The notes beneath the pieces are model-generated. The model made no database searches, was not told the DNA's origin, and was given only the letters and a program-made list of their open reading frames with translations. Position numbers and translations under genes: made by a program. A stretch of 37,028 bases of DNA from Chitinophagales bacterium (GTDB taxonomy: Bacteria; Bacteroidota; Bacteroidia; Chitinophagales; Saprospiraceae), in assembly GCA_013297745.1 (NCBI GenBank), contig JAAFIM010000005.1, positions 58,781 through 95,808 of the forward strand, written 5' to 3'. Shown here in pieces: positions 22,928 through 30,783 of the stretch (position 1 is the stretch's first letter; every line of letters starts with the position of its first letter).

Positions 22928-24190
22928 TTACTCAAAATCCGCATACAATAAATACCGCTTGCGCAATAGTTTATACTCGCTCAATTCGTTTTTCCATAAA
23001 GCGGCTATTTGTTCGGGGTTTAATCCCTTTACTAAACTTTCCCTCAAGCGGCTTGTGCCTGCCAACAACTCCAAAAAGTTGCTTTTTAGAAAAAAACTGT
23101 TTTTATCGCTTGCCCATTTATACCCTTTGACGATATAGTTTAAATCCAATCCTTTTCTTTTCTGCAATTCATCAAGGCTTATTTTGGATAAATCCTCTCC
23201 ATTGCAGCGTTTGCCGTTGTGTAAGGGGTTTTTCGCGCCCGCTTGGGGGGTTGGGGTAAAGCTATAAACGGCTTGTGCGGGGCTAAAATCTGGGTGTCCG
23301 TACTGCTGGAAGGGCTTTTCTGTGCCTCTGCCCACGCTGACGCTCGTTCCCTCAAAAAAACACAAGCTGGCGTACAAATACACGGCGCGCATATCTTTGA
23401 GGTTGGGGCTGGGGCGATGCGGTAATTGGTAATAAATTTTGTGGTCGTAATTATCGCAAGGCACATAGTACAAATTGCAGCTTTTGCCGTTTGATAACCA
23501 ACCCTCGCCGTTTATCATTCTGGCGTATTCGGCCACAGTAAGCCCGTGTAAGATGGGAACGGGATGCAGTCCGACAAAGGAGCGGTATTGTTTCTCTAAT
23601 ATGAACCCATCCACCAAATGCCCGTTGGGGTTGGGGCGGTCTAATATCAACAAAGGCTTATCCAATTCGGCGCAAGCCTCCATAATATACGTCATCGTAG
23701 AGGTGTAAGTGTAGAAACGCACCCCCACATCTTGTATATCAAATATCAATAAATCCAAATCGGCTAAATCTGCTGCTTTGGGTTTTTTATTCTCGCCATA
23801 GACCGAAACTATAGGTATTTGGGTGGCTTTGTCCACGCTGTTGGACACGTGTTCGCCCGCGTCTGCATCGCCTCTAAACCCGTGTTCGGGGGCGAATATG
23901 CGCTGGACTTTGTGCCCTCTTTTCAATAACGTATCTACTAAATGGGTATTATTGACCATAGCGGTATGATTAACGACCAATCCCAACCGTTTGCCTTTTA
24001 TAAAGGGTTCGTACTGTTCAAATCGGGCGGCGGCTACGGTTATTTCTTTGCTAAAAGTGGCTGTTTTCAACCCTTTAAAACTGTTTTCTTGCGCTGTGGC
24101 TGTATTTGCTGGCCAATAGGTTTGATATACCCAAGCCCCCAAGCTAATTTGTATAAATAACAAACCCGCTACTATTAGATGAAATCGCAT
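22928..24190 (-). CDS. namZ: DUF1343 / NamZ-type exo-beta-N-acetylmuramidase
   Basis: 420 aa. An N-terminal hydrophobic segment (about 4-22) is either a signal peptide or an anchor. The DUF1343 core starts about residue 58: FIKGKRLGLVVNHTAMVNNT, FAPEHGFRGDADAGEHVSNS, PIVSVYGENKKPKAADL, LLIFDIQDVGVRFYTYTSTM, LLILDRPNPNGH, then ASLCFFEGTSVSVGRGTEKP. Characterised NamZ enzymes (glycoside hydrolase family GH171) release MurNAc from the non-reducing ends of peptidoglycan fragments, for wall recycling or uptake. Residue-level specificity is not visible here. It starts 15 bp after the patatin gene's stop, so they form one transcript with the patatin gene upstream. Confidence 0.92.
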   Translation of the reverse strand: MRFHLIVAGLLFIQISLGAWVYQTYWPANTATAQENSFKGLKTATFSKEITVAAARFEQYEPFIKGKRLGLVVNHTAMVNNTHLVDTLLKRGHKVQRIFAPEHGFRGDADAGEHVSNSVDKATQIPIVSVYGENKKPKAADLADLDLLIFDIQDVGVRFYTYTSTMTYIMEACAELDKPLLILDRPNPNGHLVDGFILEKQYRSFVGLHPVPILHGLTVAEYARMINGEGWLSNGKSCNLYYVPCDNYDHKIYYQLPHRPSPNLKDMRAVYLYASLCFFEGTSVSVGRGTEKPFQQYGHPDFSPAQAVYSFTPTPQAGAKNPLHNGKRCNGEDLSKISLDELQKRKGLDLNYIVKGYKWASDKNSFFLKSNFLELLAGTSRLRESLVKGLNPEQIAALWKNELSEYKLLRKRYLLYADFE

Positions 24191-24205
24191 ACTGCCAAGT
24201 TGGGT

Positions 24206-26743
24206 TTAAAATAACCGTTCATACAAGTTTCTAATTTTATCATCTACCCATAATGTTTCGTCCAAAGGCACTATATCCGTATAAAAATGCCATCTATCCG
24301 CTTTCACCTCCATATATGCGCTGGTTTTGGCTTCTGCTGATACATCGGCTATAAACACAGGGTTGGCAGATTGTAGCATTTCGTTGGTAATGGTTGGCAA
24401 TTGTATGGCAACGCTGGCGCTATTGCTAAAAATACCCGTTTTATCCAAATATAACATTTGAAAACTGTTGACGTTTCCGCCCGAAAATAGGCGTGTTTCT
24501 GGATTATAGTTTAAACGCGCGATGAGAAACCATTCTTGCCCCACTTTTACCGCCGTTACCCCGTTTTTTTCGTAAGTGGCACCGTTTTTATCCATACCGC
24601 GCAATACGTATAAATCTAAGGGAATTTTAATCCTGAAGTCAAAACTGCGCTGTACTGCGGCTGGCAATAGATTATCGTTTATCCAACCGCCCAATTTGTC
24701 TTGAACTGCCCCACTTATCAGCGGCCAAAGGTTAGATGCCAACCCTGCTGGCACTAATTCTTTAACCCTTTTCATAATCGCATTTTCTATATCTATCTTT
24801 AACTTGTCGTCCAATAGGTTATAATCAAACGGAGAGGGGATAGTTTGATGTGCCATCTCGCCCCCGATAATACCCATTTCTATTAAGATGCGGTACGCAC
24901 AGAATTTGCCGTAGCTGGTGGCGTACATACCCGCGTGCAAACTCGCAAAACCCGCAAAACCACCCAATCCACCGCTTGCCAATTTCAATAAACTATAGTC
25001 GTTTTTGTAAAAATCAAAGGGCGCAACGGGTACTATCTCCGCTACTTGCTGATTACCCAACAGGTTAAGGCTTATATCTAAGTTCAAACACAATAGCAGA
25101 TACAACCAACAGGCTGCGTATTCCACCTTATCGGGTTCGGGTACGAACAAAAACTCGTTCAGTTTGTACATAAATAATCCCTTTTCTGCGGGCAAGAATT
25201 TACCCACAAACTCGCGCTCTTCTCTGCTGATGCGCCACAGTTCGGCTTGTATGGATAGCGATTGAAAGGGTAATTGTTGGCTTTTCTCTGCTTGCTGTAG
25301 GGCTAATTGAGCGGCTTGGCGCATTTCTACCCAAATTTCTGTGGGCAAAATGGTCATTGATTGGTGTTGTAATAAAACGCGCTGTTGTTTGCGCCAATTC
25401 AAACGCTGTTCTGCGCTGCTGGGGTCTAAATGGGCTAACTTATCCGACTCGTTGAGCATCGCTGCCAATAAAATGGGAACTTGTGCAGCCAATCTGAACA
25501 AACTGTTTTTAGTACTAACGCTAAATTTACCCCCTAAAATACCCCGCGAGATGCTCATTTTGTTGTGTATGCCCAAAGCGAGGTTGTTATCCAATTCGCT
25601 AACGTGTGGGTCAACGAAAATAACCTTTCTATCAAAAAAACTATCGTCTTGGCTATCCAAATAGTTGGCTAATTTCAACGCTTCGGCTATAGGTTCGTTA
25701 TTAAATAAGCCCCCGTCCATATAGGTAAAGGGGTGTTTGGTAACAGTTCCCAACTCGCTCGGCCAATCTTCGCCGTACTCGTGCTTGTATCGGTTCAAAA
25801 CCACAGGTTCAAACGCCAAAGGAAACGCGCCTGATGCGATAATCGTCGCGGCTATCTCTCTCCACACCTCGTTTTTGTCTATGTTGCGGATAAATTTAGC
25901 CTGCTTTTGTCCGTTATAATCGCTCTGCTCCGTCAGTAAATCCTCGCCCTGTTGGTATTGAACCCATTTTAGGGGCAATTTCGCCGCTTGTTCGTTGTTT
26001 ACGGGTTGGAAGTGAAGGTCAAAAACGCGCTTTTCGCTGTGCATTCTCTCCACCGCGCTATCATTGAGGGCTTTTAAGAACCCTTTGCGCTCGTGGTTGC
26101 TCTTATAGATAGGGTTCAAATTGCTTAAGGTGCAACAAAACAGCAAACGGGGGGCTAATAAATGGGCTTTGTGTACCAATCTATTCCCTACTTGCTCAAA
26201 TTGCATATAATTGCGGGCTAACTGCTCTATAGCTGCTCTGTTCAACAAGCCAGCTTCGTAGGACATATCCTTATAATTCGCTCCGACACCCAATAATTTC
26301 TCTATATTTAGCTCTTCTATCCACAGTTTCCCCTGCAATTCTTGAGCTATTTGCACCGCTATAAGGCTCTCCCACGTGGGTATATTCCCCGTTTTAAGTT
26401 TATAAGCAGTTTCGCCGTGTTGCATCAGTAGCTTTTGCTCCATTTTGGCGCGCATACTGTCGTAATTCTCATACCCCAACAGTTTAAATTTGTCGTGGGA
26501 ATTGACTAATGTTCTCAATAACACCCCCAATGATATTGCGCCCGCGCTCGCTCCTGTCATAATATCCAATTCTACGCTCTCGTAACGCTCCATTAAAGGT
26601 TTGCCTGTGCTATCTTTTTCCCCTGTAGGGTATTGTGCGTATAAAATCAGTTGTTTTAACGTCTCGGTAAGTGCAGCACTGCTGAATGTACCCAGAGATA
26701 CGCCGCCGCCCATTACGAATGCTAACTTTAACTTTTTGCCCAT
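24206..26743 (-). CDS. Large patatin-like phospholipase
   Basis: 845 aa. The patatin catalytic dyad is clear: oxyanion loop GGGVSLG (12-18), nucleophile S66 in GASAG, and D343 in YMDGGLFNNEP, with EIAATIIASGAFPLAFEPV before it. The patatin domain spans about 5-420; the remaining 420 residues are an unassigned extension (VKELVPAGLASNLWPLISGA, IKIPLDLYVLRGMDKNGATY), longer than simple patatins. It has no signal peptide, so it is probably cytoplasmic or membrane-associated. It should hydrolyse acyl esters of lipids. It starts the operon with namZ. Confidence 0.88.
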   Translation of the reverse strand: MGKKLKLAFVMGGGVSLGTFSSAALTETLKQLILYAQYPTGEKDSTGKPLMERYESVELDIMTGASAGAISLGVLLRTLVNSHDKFKLLGYENYDSMRAKMEQKLLMQHGETAYKLKTGNIPTWESLIAVQIAQELQGKLWIEELNIEKLLGVGANYKDMSYEAGLLNRAAIEQLARNYMQFEQVGNRLVHKAHLLAPRLLFCCTLSNLNPIYKSNHERKGFLKALNDSAVERMHSEKRVFDLHFQPVNNEQAAKLPLKWVQYQQGEDLLTEQSDYNGQKQAKFIRNIDKNEVWREIAATIIASGAFPLAFEPVVLNRYKHEYGEDWPSELGTVTKHPFTYMDGGLFNNEPIAEALKLANYLDSQDDSFFDRKVIFVDPHVSELDNNLALGIHNKMSISRGILGGKFSVSTKNSLFRLAAQVPILLAAMLNESDKLAHLDPSSAEQRLNWRKQQRVLLQHQSMTILPTEIWVEMRQAAQLALQQAEKSQQLPFQSLSIQAELWRISREEREFVGKFLPAEKGLFMYKLNEFLFVPEPDKVEYAACWLYLLLCLNLDISLNLLGNQQVAEIVPVAPFDFYKNDYSLLKLASGGLGGFAGFASLHAGMYATSYGKFCAYRILIEMGIIGGEMAHQTIPSPFDYNLLDDKLKIDIENAIMKRVKELVPAGLASNLWPLISGAVQDKLGGWINDNLLPAAVQRSFDFRIKIPLDLYVLRGMDKNGATYEKNGVTAVKVGQEWFLIARLNYNPETRLFSGGNVNSFQMLYLDKTGIFSNSASVAIQLPTITNEMLQSANPVFIADVSAEAKTSAYMEVKADRWHFYTDIVPLDETLWVDDKIRNLYERLF

Positions 26744-26858
26744 TTTAATAGTTGTTAGTGATTAGTGGTGAGTTGTTAGTGATGATAAATAGGTTATTAT
26801 AAAATGTTTGTAAAGGGTTTTAAAATAGAAAAAGTTAGCTGTAGTTGATAATAAATAG

Positions 26859-26903
26859 TGCGCTAAACCTTGAAGGTTTTTAAAACCTTCAAGGTTTAGC
26901 GCA
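26859..26903. repeat. Perfect 22-bp palindrome with 1-nt loop
   Basis: Arms 26859-26880 and 26882-26903 (TGCGCTAAACCTTGAAGGTTT...) pair completely. It lies 25 bp beyond the stop of the DUF4258 gene and 115 bp upstream of the patatin gene start. No poly-T follows, so it is not a classical terminator, but it could still stop transcription or act as a cruciform site. The rest of 26744-26928 is AT-rich (TTAGTGATTAGTGG-type repeats). Confidence 0.85.
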
Positions 26904-26928
26904 TTAAATTCAACTAATTAACAGCTAA

Positions 26929-27408
26929 TTAATCGCAAGTACAGTTAAATTCGTTGCCTGTGTCTATAACAGTAACCACCCGCGCCACGTCGTCGCCCTC
27001 GCAATAGGCTACAATAATCCGCAGTTCTTGGTCGTCGCGGCTAACGCCCTCGTAAGCTGTAGTCGGGCATTTACCATTTTCGGCTGTGCTGGTAGATTTG
27101 CGCTGGTTGATGTTGTTTTCGGCGATGATTTCCATTATTTCGCTTTCATCTATGTAGCGACAACCCATTCGGCACTTGGCGTGCTTGGTTAGTATCAGCT
27201 TTTTGCCTTTGTAACTCAATTCGCTGGGGGCTTGATTGCCGCCGTTGTTGTTAGAGTTGTTATTATTTTTGGTTCGTCCGTTGTTGTTATTGGTATTGCT
27301 GCTGTTATTATTGGTATTGCTGTTATTGTTTTTATTAGCATTATCTTCTAAAAGCTCGCAAGCGGACAAAATACCGCACAAAGATAGGAAGAAAATTATA
27401 TTTTTCAT
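26929..27408 (-). CDS. Lipoprotein with Asn-rich linker and DUF4258 domain
   Basis: 159 aa. Lipobox LSAC at Cys17 (ILSACELLED). Residues about 25-62 are almost all Asn, Ser, Thr and Gly (NNNSNTNNNSSNTNNNNG type), a flexible linker. Residues about 68-159 match the DUF4258 pattern: LILTKHAKCRMGCRYIDESE, IMEIIAENNINQRKS, VSRDDQELRIIVAYCE, VVTVIDTG. The HAxxRM motif is the DUF4258 mark. Four cysteines in the core plus a terminal NCTCD pair could form disulfides, fitting a periplasmic or surface location. DUF4258 is often found in toxin-like or uncharacterised small proteins; no partner gene (such as an antitoxin) is next to it. Confidence 0.75.
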   Translation of the reverse strand: MKNIIFFLSLCGILSACELLEDNANKNNNSNTNNNSSNTNNNNGRTKNNNNSNNNGGNQAPSELSYKGKKLILTKHAKCRMGCRYIDESEIMEIIAENNINQRKSTSTAENGKCPTTAYEGVSRDDQELRIIVAYCEGDDVARVVTVIDTGNEFNCTCD

Positions 27409-27470
27409 CGGAATGATTTATGTTAGTTTAGAAATAAGTTTTTTTGTGTGTGGTATTTACCCCGCGCCGC

Positions 27471-28844
27471 CTATTTAAACAGCTTGTTATACAAATCTTC
27501 TATTTTAGCAATAGGCACTATTTGTATTTTATACCCTTTAGCTTCTAAGCCTTTCATATTATATTTGGAAACAAATATCTTTTTGAACCCCAAACGGTCG
27601 GCTTCTGCTATGCGCTGTTCTATTCTTTGGACAGTGCGAATTTCTCCCGAAAGGCCAATCTCGCCCGCAAAGCAAACATTAGCAGGTACGGCTATATCTT
27701 GCAGCGATGAGATAAGGGCGGCTACTATTGATAAATCTATAGCTGGGTCATTGACTTTAATCCCGCCTGCTATGTTCAAAAACACGTCGTAAGCACTGTA
27801 CAAAAACCCACATCTTTTCTCCAACACAGCCAATAACATCCCCAAACGGCGAGTATCAAAGCCTGTAGCTGAGCGTTGGGGGGAAGAATAAACGGATTTG
27901 CTAACCAACGCTTGAGTTTCTATCAACATAGGGCGAATACCTTCCAAAAAAGAGGAAATTGTGCTACCGCTCAAATCTTCTTCGCGCTGGGACAAAAACA
28001 ATTCTGAAGGGTTGGAAACTTCCCGCAAGCCGTTGCCGTGCATTTCGTAAATACCCAATTCGGCTGTAGAACCAAAACGGTTTTTTATTGTGCGCAATAT
28101 CCGATATGTGTAGTTTCTATCCCCTTCAAACTGTAAAACCACATCTACTATATGCTCCAACAGCTTGGGTCCTGCTATGTCCCCGTCTTTATTGATGTGG
28201 CCAATCACGAAAACGGGGGTGTTGGTTTCTTTCGCAAATCGCTGCAATTGACCCGCACACTCGCGCACTTGAGATATACTCCCTGCTGGGCTTTCTATGT
28301 TGGAGGCATACAGCGTTTGTATAGAATCCACGACCAATATATCGGGGTTCAAATTAGCTGCTTGTAGCAATACGTTGGTTAAATTAGTCTCTGCGTAAAT
28401 ATAACAATCGGAATTTATGTTTGTGATGCGGTCGGCGCGCATTTTTATCTGCTCTTCGCTCTCTTCGCCCGATACATACAGGACTTTTCCCTTAACCCCC
28501 AAAGCTACTTGCAGCATCAAAGTAGATTTTCCTATACCGGGCTCGCCCCCGATAAGAACTATAGAACCAGCTACTATACCCCCACCCAATACGCGGTTTA
28601 ATTCGCCATTTTGGGAGTTTAACCGCACGTTATCGTTACTTACTATGCTTGTTAATAGGGTAGGACGGGCTTTTTCTTTCTTTTTAATCTCGCCTTTCCA
28701 ACTTTGTTTTTCGGTATGGGGATTTTTTTCTATAATTTCCTCTACAATAGTATTCCATTCGCCACATTCAGAACATTTTCCTATGTATTTAGGGTGTTTT
28801 GCTCCGCAAGATTGACAAACATAAGCAGTAGTTTGTTTTGCCAT
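27471..28844 (-). CDS. radA: DNA repair protein RadA (Sms)
   Basis: 457 aa, the normal length. The N-terminal zinc finger uses C10, C13, C24 and C27 (VCQSCGAKHPKYIGKCSECG). The RecA-like core has Walker A GGEPGIGKST (99-108), the Walker B region ILVVDSIQTLYAS, and the RadA-specific KNRFGST (254-260). The C-terminal part is a Lon-like domain (DIAVPANVCFAGEIGLSGEI). RadA is a hexameric helicase-like protein that helps branch migration in recombination and repair. No operon partner is seen. Confidence 0.96.
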   Translation of the reverse strand: MAKQTTAYVCQSCGAKHPKYIGKCSECGEWNTIVEEIIEKNPHTEKQSWKGEIKKKEKARPTLLTSIVSNDNVRLNSQNGELNRVLGGGIVAGSIVLIGGEPGIGKSTLMLQVALGVKGKVLYVSGEESEEQIKMRADRITNINSDCYIYAETNLTNVLLQAANLNPDILVVDSIQTLYASNIESPAGSISQVRECAGQLQRFAKETNTPVFVIGHINKDGDIAGPKLLEHIVDVVLQFEGDRNYTYRILRTIKNRFGSTAELGIYEMHGNGLREVSNPSELFLSQREEDLSGSTISSFLEGIRPMLIETQALVSKSVYSSPQRSATGFDTRRLGMLLAVLEKRCGFLYSAYDVFLNIAGGIKVNDPAIDLSIVAALISSLQDIAVPANVCFAGEIGLSGEIRTVQRIEQRIAEADRLGFKKIFVSKYNMKGLEAKGYKIQIVPIAKIEDLYNKLFK

Positions 28845-28905
28845 AATAATTGTTAGTTGTTAATGATTAATTGTTAATTGTTAATGATGTGTTGTTACTT
28901 TTGTT

Positions 28906-28977
28906 CCCCACGTACAACGTGGGGCTACCATTATTGAACCCTTTCAGGGTTCAAATTTGCCAACCCCAACGGGGTTG
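28906..28977. repeat. Cluster of three short palindromes with 3-nt loops
   Basis: CCCCACGT-ACA-ACGTGGGG (28906-28924), GAACCCT-TTC-AGGGTTC (28936-28952) and CAACCCC-AAC-GGGGTTG (28961-28977). Each stem is perfect (8, 7 and 7 bp). They stand in the gene-poor stretch 28845-29533 between radA and the unknown gene at 29534. REP-like in form; function unknown. Confidence 0.85.
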
Positions 28978-29097
28978 AATATCAAGGGACAATAAAAAAA
29001 AATAATCCCCGCCGCAATCCAATCCCTCCCCGCTGCCAACCCGTCCGCATCAATTTCTACCCAATCCGTATTCATTGCGACTGTCAAAATGGCAGCG

Positions 29098-29265
29098 TGT
29101 TGCAAAGAAATTAACCCGAACCGCAAAGAAATCAACGCGGACTGCAGCGAAATTAACCCGAACCGCAAAGAAATTAACGCGGCTTATGCCGAAATGGCAG
29201 TTAGTACCAAAAGAAATTAATGCGGACTGCAAAGAAATTGAATGGGATTGCCAAACGTATATTTT
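29098..29265 (+). pseudogene. Decayed coding region of 21-bp (heptad) repeats
   Basis: From 29098 the frame reads CCKEINP, NRKEINA, DCSEINP, NRKEINA, AYAEMAV: five 21-bp units with a heptad E-I-N core. A one-base addition (AAAAG around 29209-29213) shifts frame, after which GAAATTAATGCGGACTGCAA continues the pattern out of phase. A possible ATG is at 29089. A second 21-bp direct repeat (ACGCAACCGCATTTTTATA at 29284 and 29305) follows. This looks like the remains of a heptad-repeat gene; no intact gene remains. The rest of the 28845-29533 gap is AT-rich. Confidence 0.5.
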
Positions 29266-29533
29266 TAACGCAATATCATTTTAACGCAACCGCATTTTTA
29301 TAACACGCAACCGCATTTTTATACAAACAAACCCAAACCGAATACGCACGCAAAGAACGCATATTTTTCGCAATATCAACCCAAAAAGTTGCATTTTATA
29401 CAAAAAAATAAATTTTATAAAAAAATATGCAAATAAATAAAACTTTTTTCCAACCATTTGCGTATTGGCTGCGTTATAGTGTATAACATTTATTTTTCAA
29501 TTATTTTCTAATCAAAAATTTTAAATCATTATT

Positions 29534-30475
29534 ATGAAAAACACGCACGAAGACCGCTTAGGTATGTTCACAAAAGTAGCTCAATTTTTGACAGATAATG
29601 AGCGCGTATTGGTTAGACATTTGCCTGCGTTGGCACAAACCAAACAAAAATTAGATATAGCAGTTGGTCAGATATTAGACAAAACGGCAGAAACTCAAAT
29701 TGCTTCAGCTGGTTATACAGCTATCAAAGCGGCAGCAAGATTGCGATTGGAAAACAATTTATTGCGCTTGGGACGTACTTTATCCGCTTATGCGGTGATA
29801 AATGCTCGCCCTGATTTGACCTCAAATAGTAATTTTAGCCGTTCTACTGTAGAAAAAATGCGCGATAATGATTTGTTTATTCATAGTAAAATGTTGGCCG
29901 ATTTGGCAAGACCTTTGATAGGCAATTTAAACGATTTTTTGTACACAGCTACCGAATTTAACGAGTATGAAACTGCTCAATCGGCTTTTTTTACTGTTAT
30001 TCAATTGCCCAAAATGCAAATTGGTAACCGCGCTTTGCGCAATACCGAAGTGGTAAAACTAATGTCGGACACTTCTACTTTATTGGCTAATGAATTAGAT
30101 ATATTGATGTCTTTGATAGAATATGTGGACGCTAATTTATACGCTTTGTATCAAACCCATCGTCAAATTGACCATAGCGGAGGACGCACGGCTTACGATG
30201 TAATAGAAACTACAGCGGCAGCCAACAGCACTACAGCAGTAGCAATGGTAGAATACGATGCAGATTTAGAAATAGAGGTTAAAAATATGGGTACTGAATT
30301 GTTGTCAATCGGACTTTCTACCAACAATATAGACCTGCAAGGTAGCCCTGTACAAATAGCAGCTAACGAAACCAAAACGGTGTTAATGGCAGATTTGGCT
30401 ACTGAAGGAGATTTTTTATTGGTCAAAAATGCTACCGCGCGCGCTGTGCCATTGAAAATAACGCTAAAAGAATGA
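29534..30475 (+). CDS. Protein of unknown function, helical N-terminus with C-terminal beta domain
   Basis: 313 aa without a signal peptide. Residues 1-215 are predicted to be mainly alpha-helical (AQFLTDNERVLVRHLPAL, YTAIKAAARLRLENNLLRLG, LMSDTSTLLANELDILMSLI). Residues about 230-313 look like beta strands (DLEIEVKNMGTELLSIGLST, NETKTVLMADLATEGDFLLV). I do not recognise a named family; the four-helix-like N-terminus with a small beta domain could be a cytoplasmic structural or adapter protein. The gene is isolated, preceded by 690 bp of repeat-containing non-coding DNA and followed by tandem repeats. Confidence 0.6.
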   Translation: MKNTHEDRLGMFTKVAQFLTDNERVLVRHLPALAQTKQKLDIAVGQILDKTAETQIASAGYTAIKAAARLRLENNLLRLGRTLSAYAVINARPDLTSNSNFSRSTVEKMRDNDLFIHSKMLADLARPLIGNLNDFLYTATEFNEYETAQSAFFTVIQLPKMQIGNRALRNTEVVKLMSDTSTLLANELDILMSLIEYVDANLYALYQTHRQIDHSGGRTAYDVIETTAAANSTTAVAMVEYDADLEIEVKNMGTELLSIGLSTNNIDLQGSPVQIAANETKTVLMADLATEGDFLLVKNATARAVPLKITLKE

Positions 30476-30504
30476 TATAATGGTTAGTGATTAGTTATTA
30501 ATGG

Positions 30505-30693
30505 TTAATGATTAGTTATTAATGGTGACGTTTAGTAGAGACAAAGCACGCTTTGTCTTATTAGTGGTTAGTGATTAGTTATTAATGGTAACGTTTAGTA
30601 GAGACAAAGCACGCTTTGTCTTATTATTAGTTAGTGATTAGTTATTAATGGTAATGTTTAGTAGAGACAAAGCACGCTTTGTTTTATAATTAG
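30505..30693. repeat. Three tandem 63-bp repeats, each with a 20-bp palindrome
   Basis: Units start at 30505, 30568 and 30631. Each contains AGACAAAGCACGCTTTGTCT (30539-30558, 30602-30621, 30665-30684), a 9-bp stem with a 2-nt loop; the third copy has one C to T change that converts a G-C pair to G-T. The remainder of each unit is AT-rich (TTAGTGATTAGTTATTAATGG). This fills 30476-30720 between the unknown gene and the minus-strand paralogs. It is not a CRISPR array: spacers are absent, since the units are near-identical. Confidence 0.92.
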
Positions 30694-30730
30694 TTGTTAA
30701 GAATGATAAGGTACAGTTTTATAATAAAAA

Positions 30731-30761
30731 AAAGCCAACAAGTGCGCAACTCGTTAGCTTT
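30731..30761 (-). terminator. Candidate terminator of the minus-strand 30784-31734 gene
   Basis: Imperfect stem AAAGCCAACAAGT / ACTCGTTAGCTTT (two mismatches), 5-nt loop, with an A-run at 30725-30733 that reads as U's on the minus strand. Confidence 0.55.
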
Positions 30762-30783
30762 AAAAATAAAAAATTACTGATTA

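Noticed and set aside
26929-27408. DUF4258 lipoprotein as part of a toxin-antitoxin pair
   Set aside because: No small partner gene overlaps or neighbours it; the flanks are a palindrome and radA.
30505-30693. CRISPR array
   Set aside because: The repeats are directly tandem 63-bp units with no variable spacers and no cas genes.
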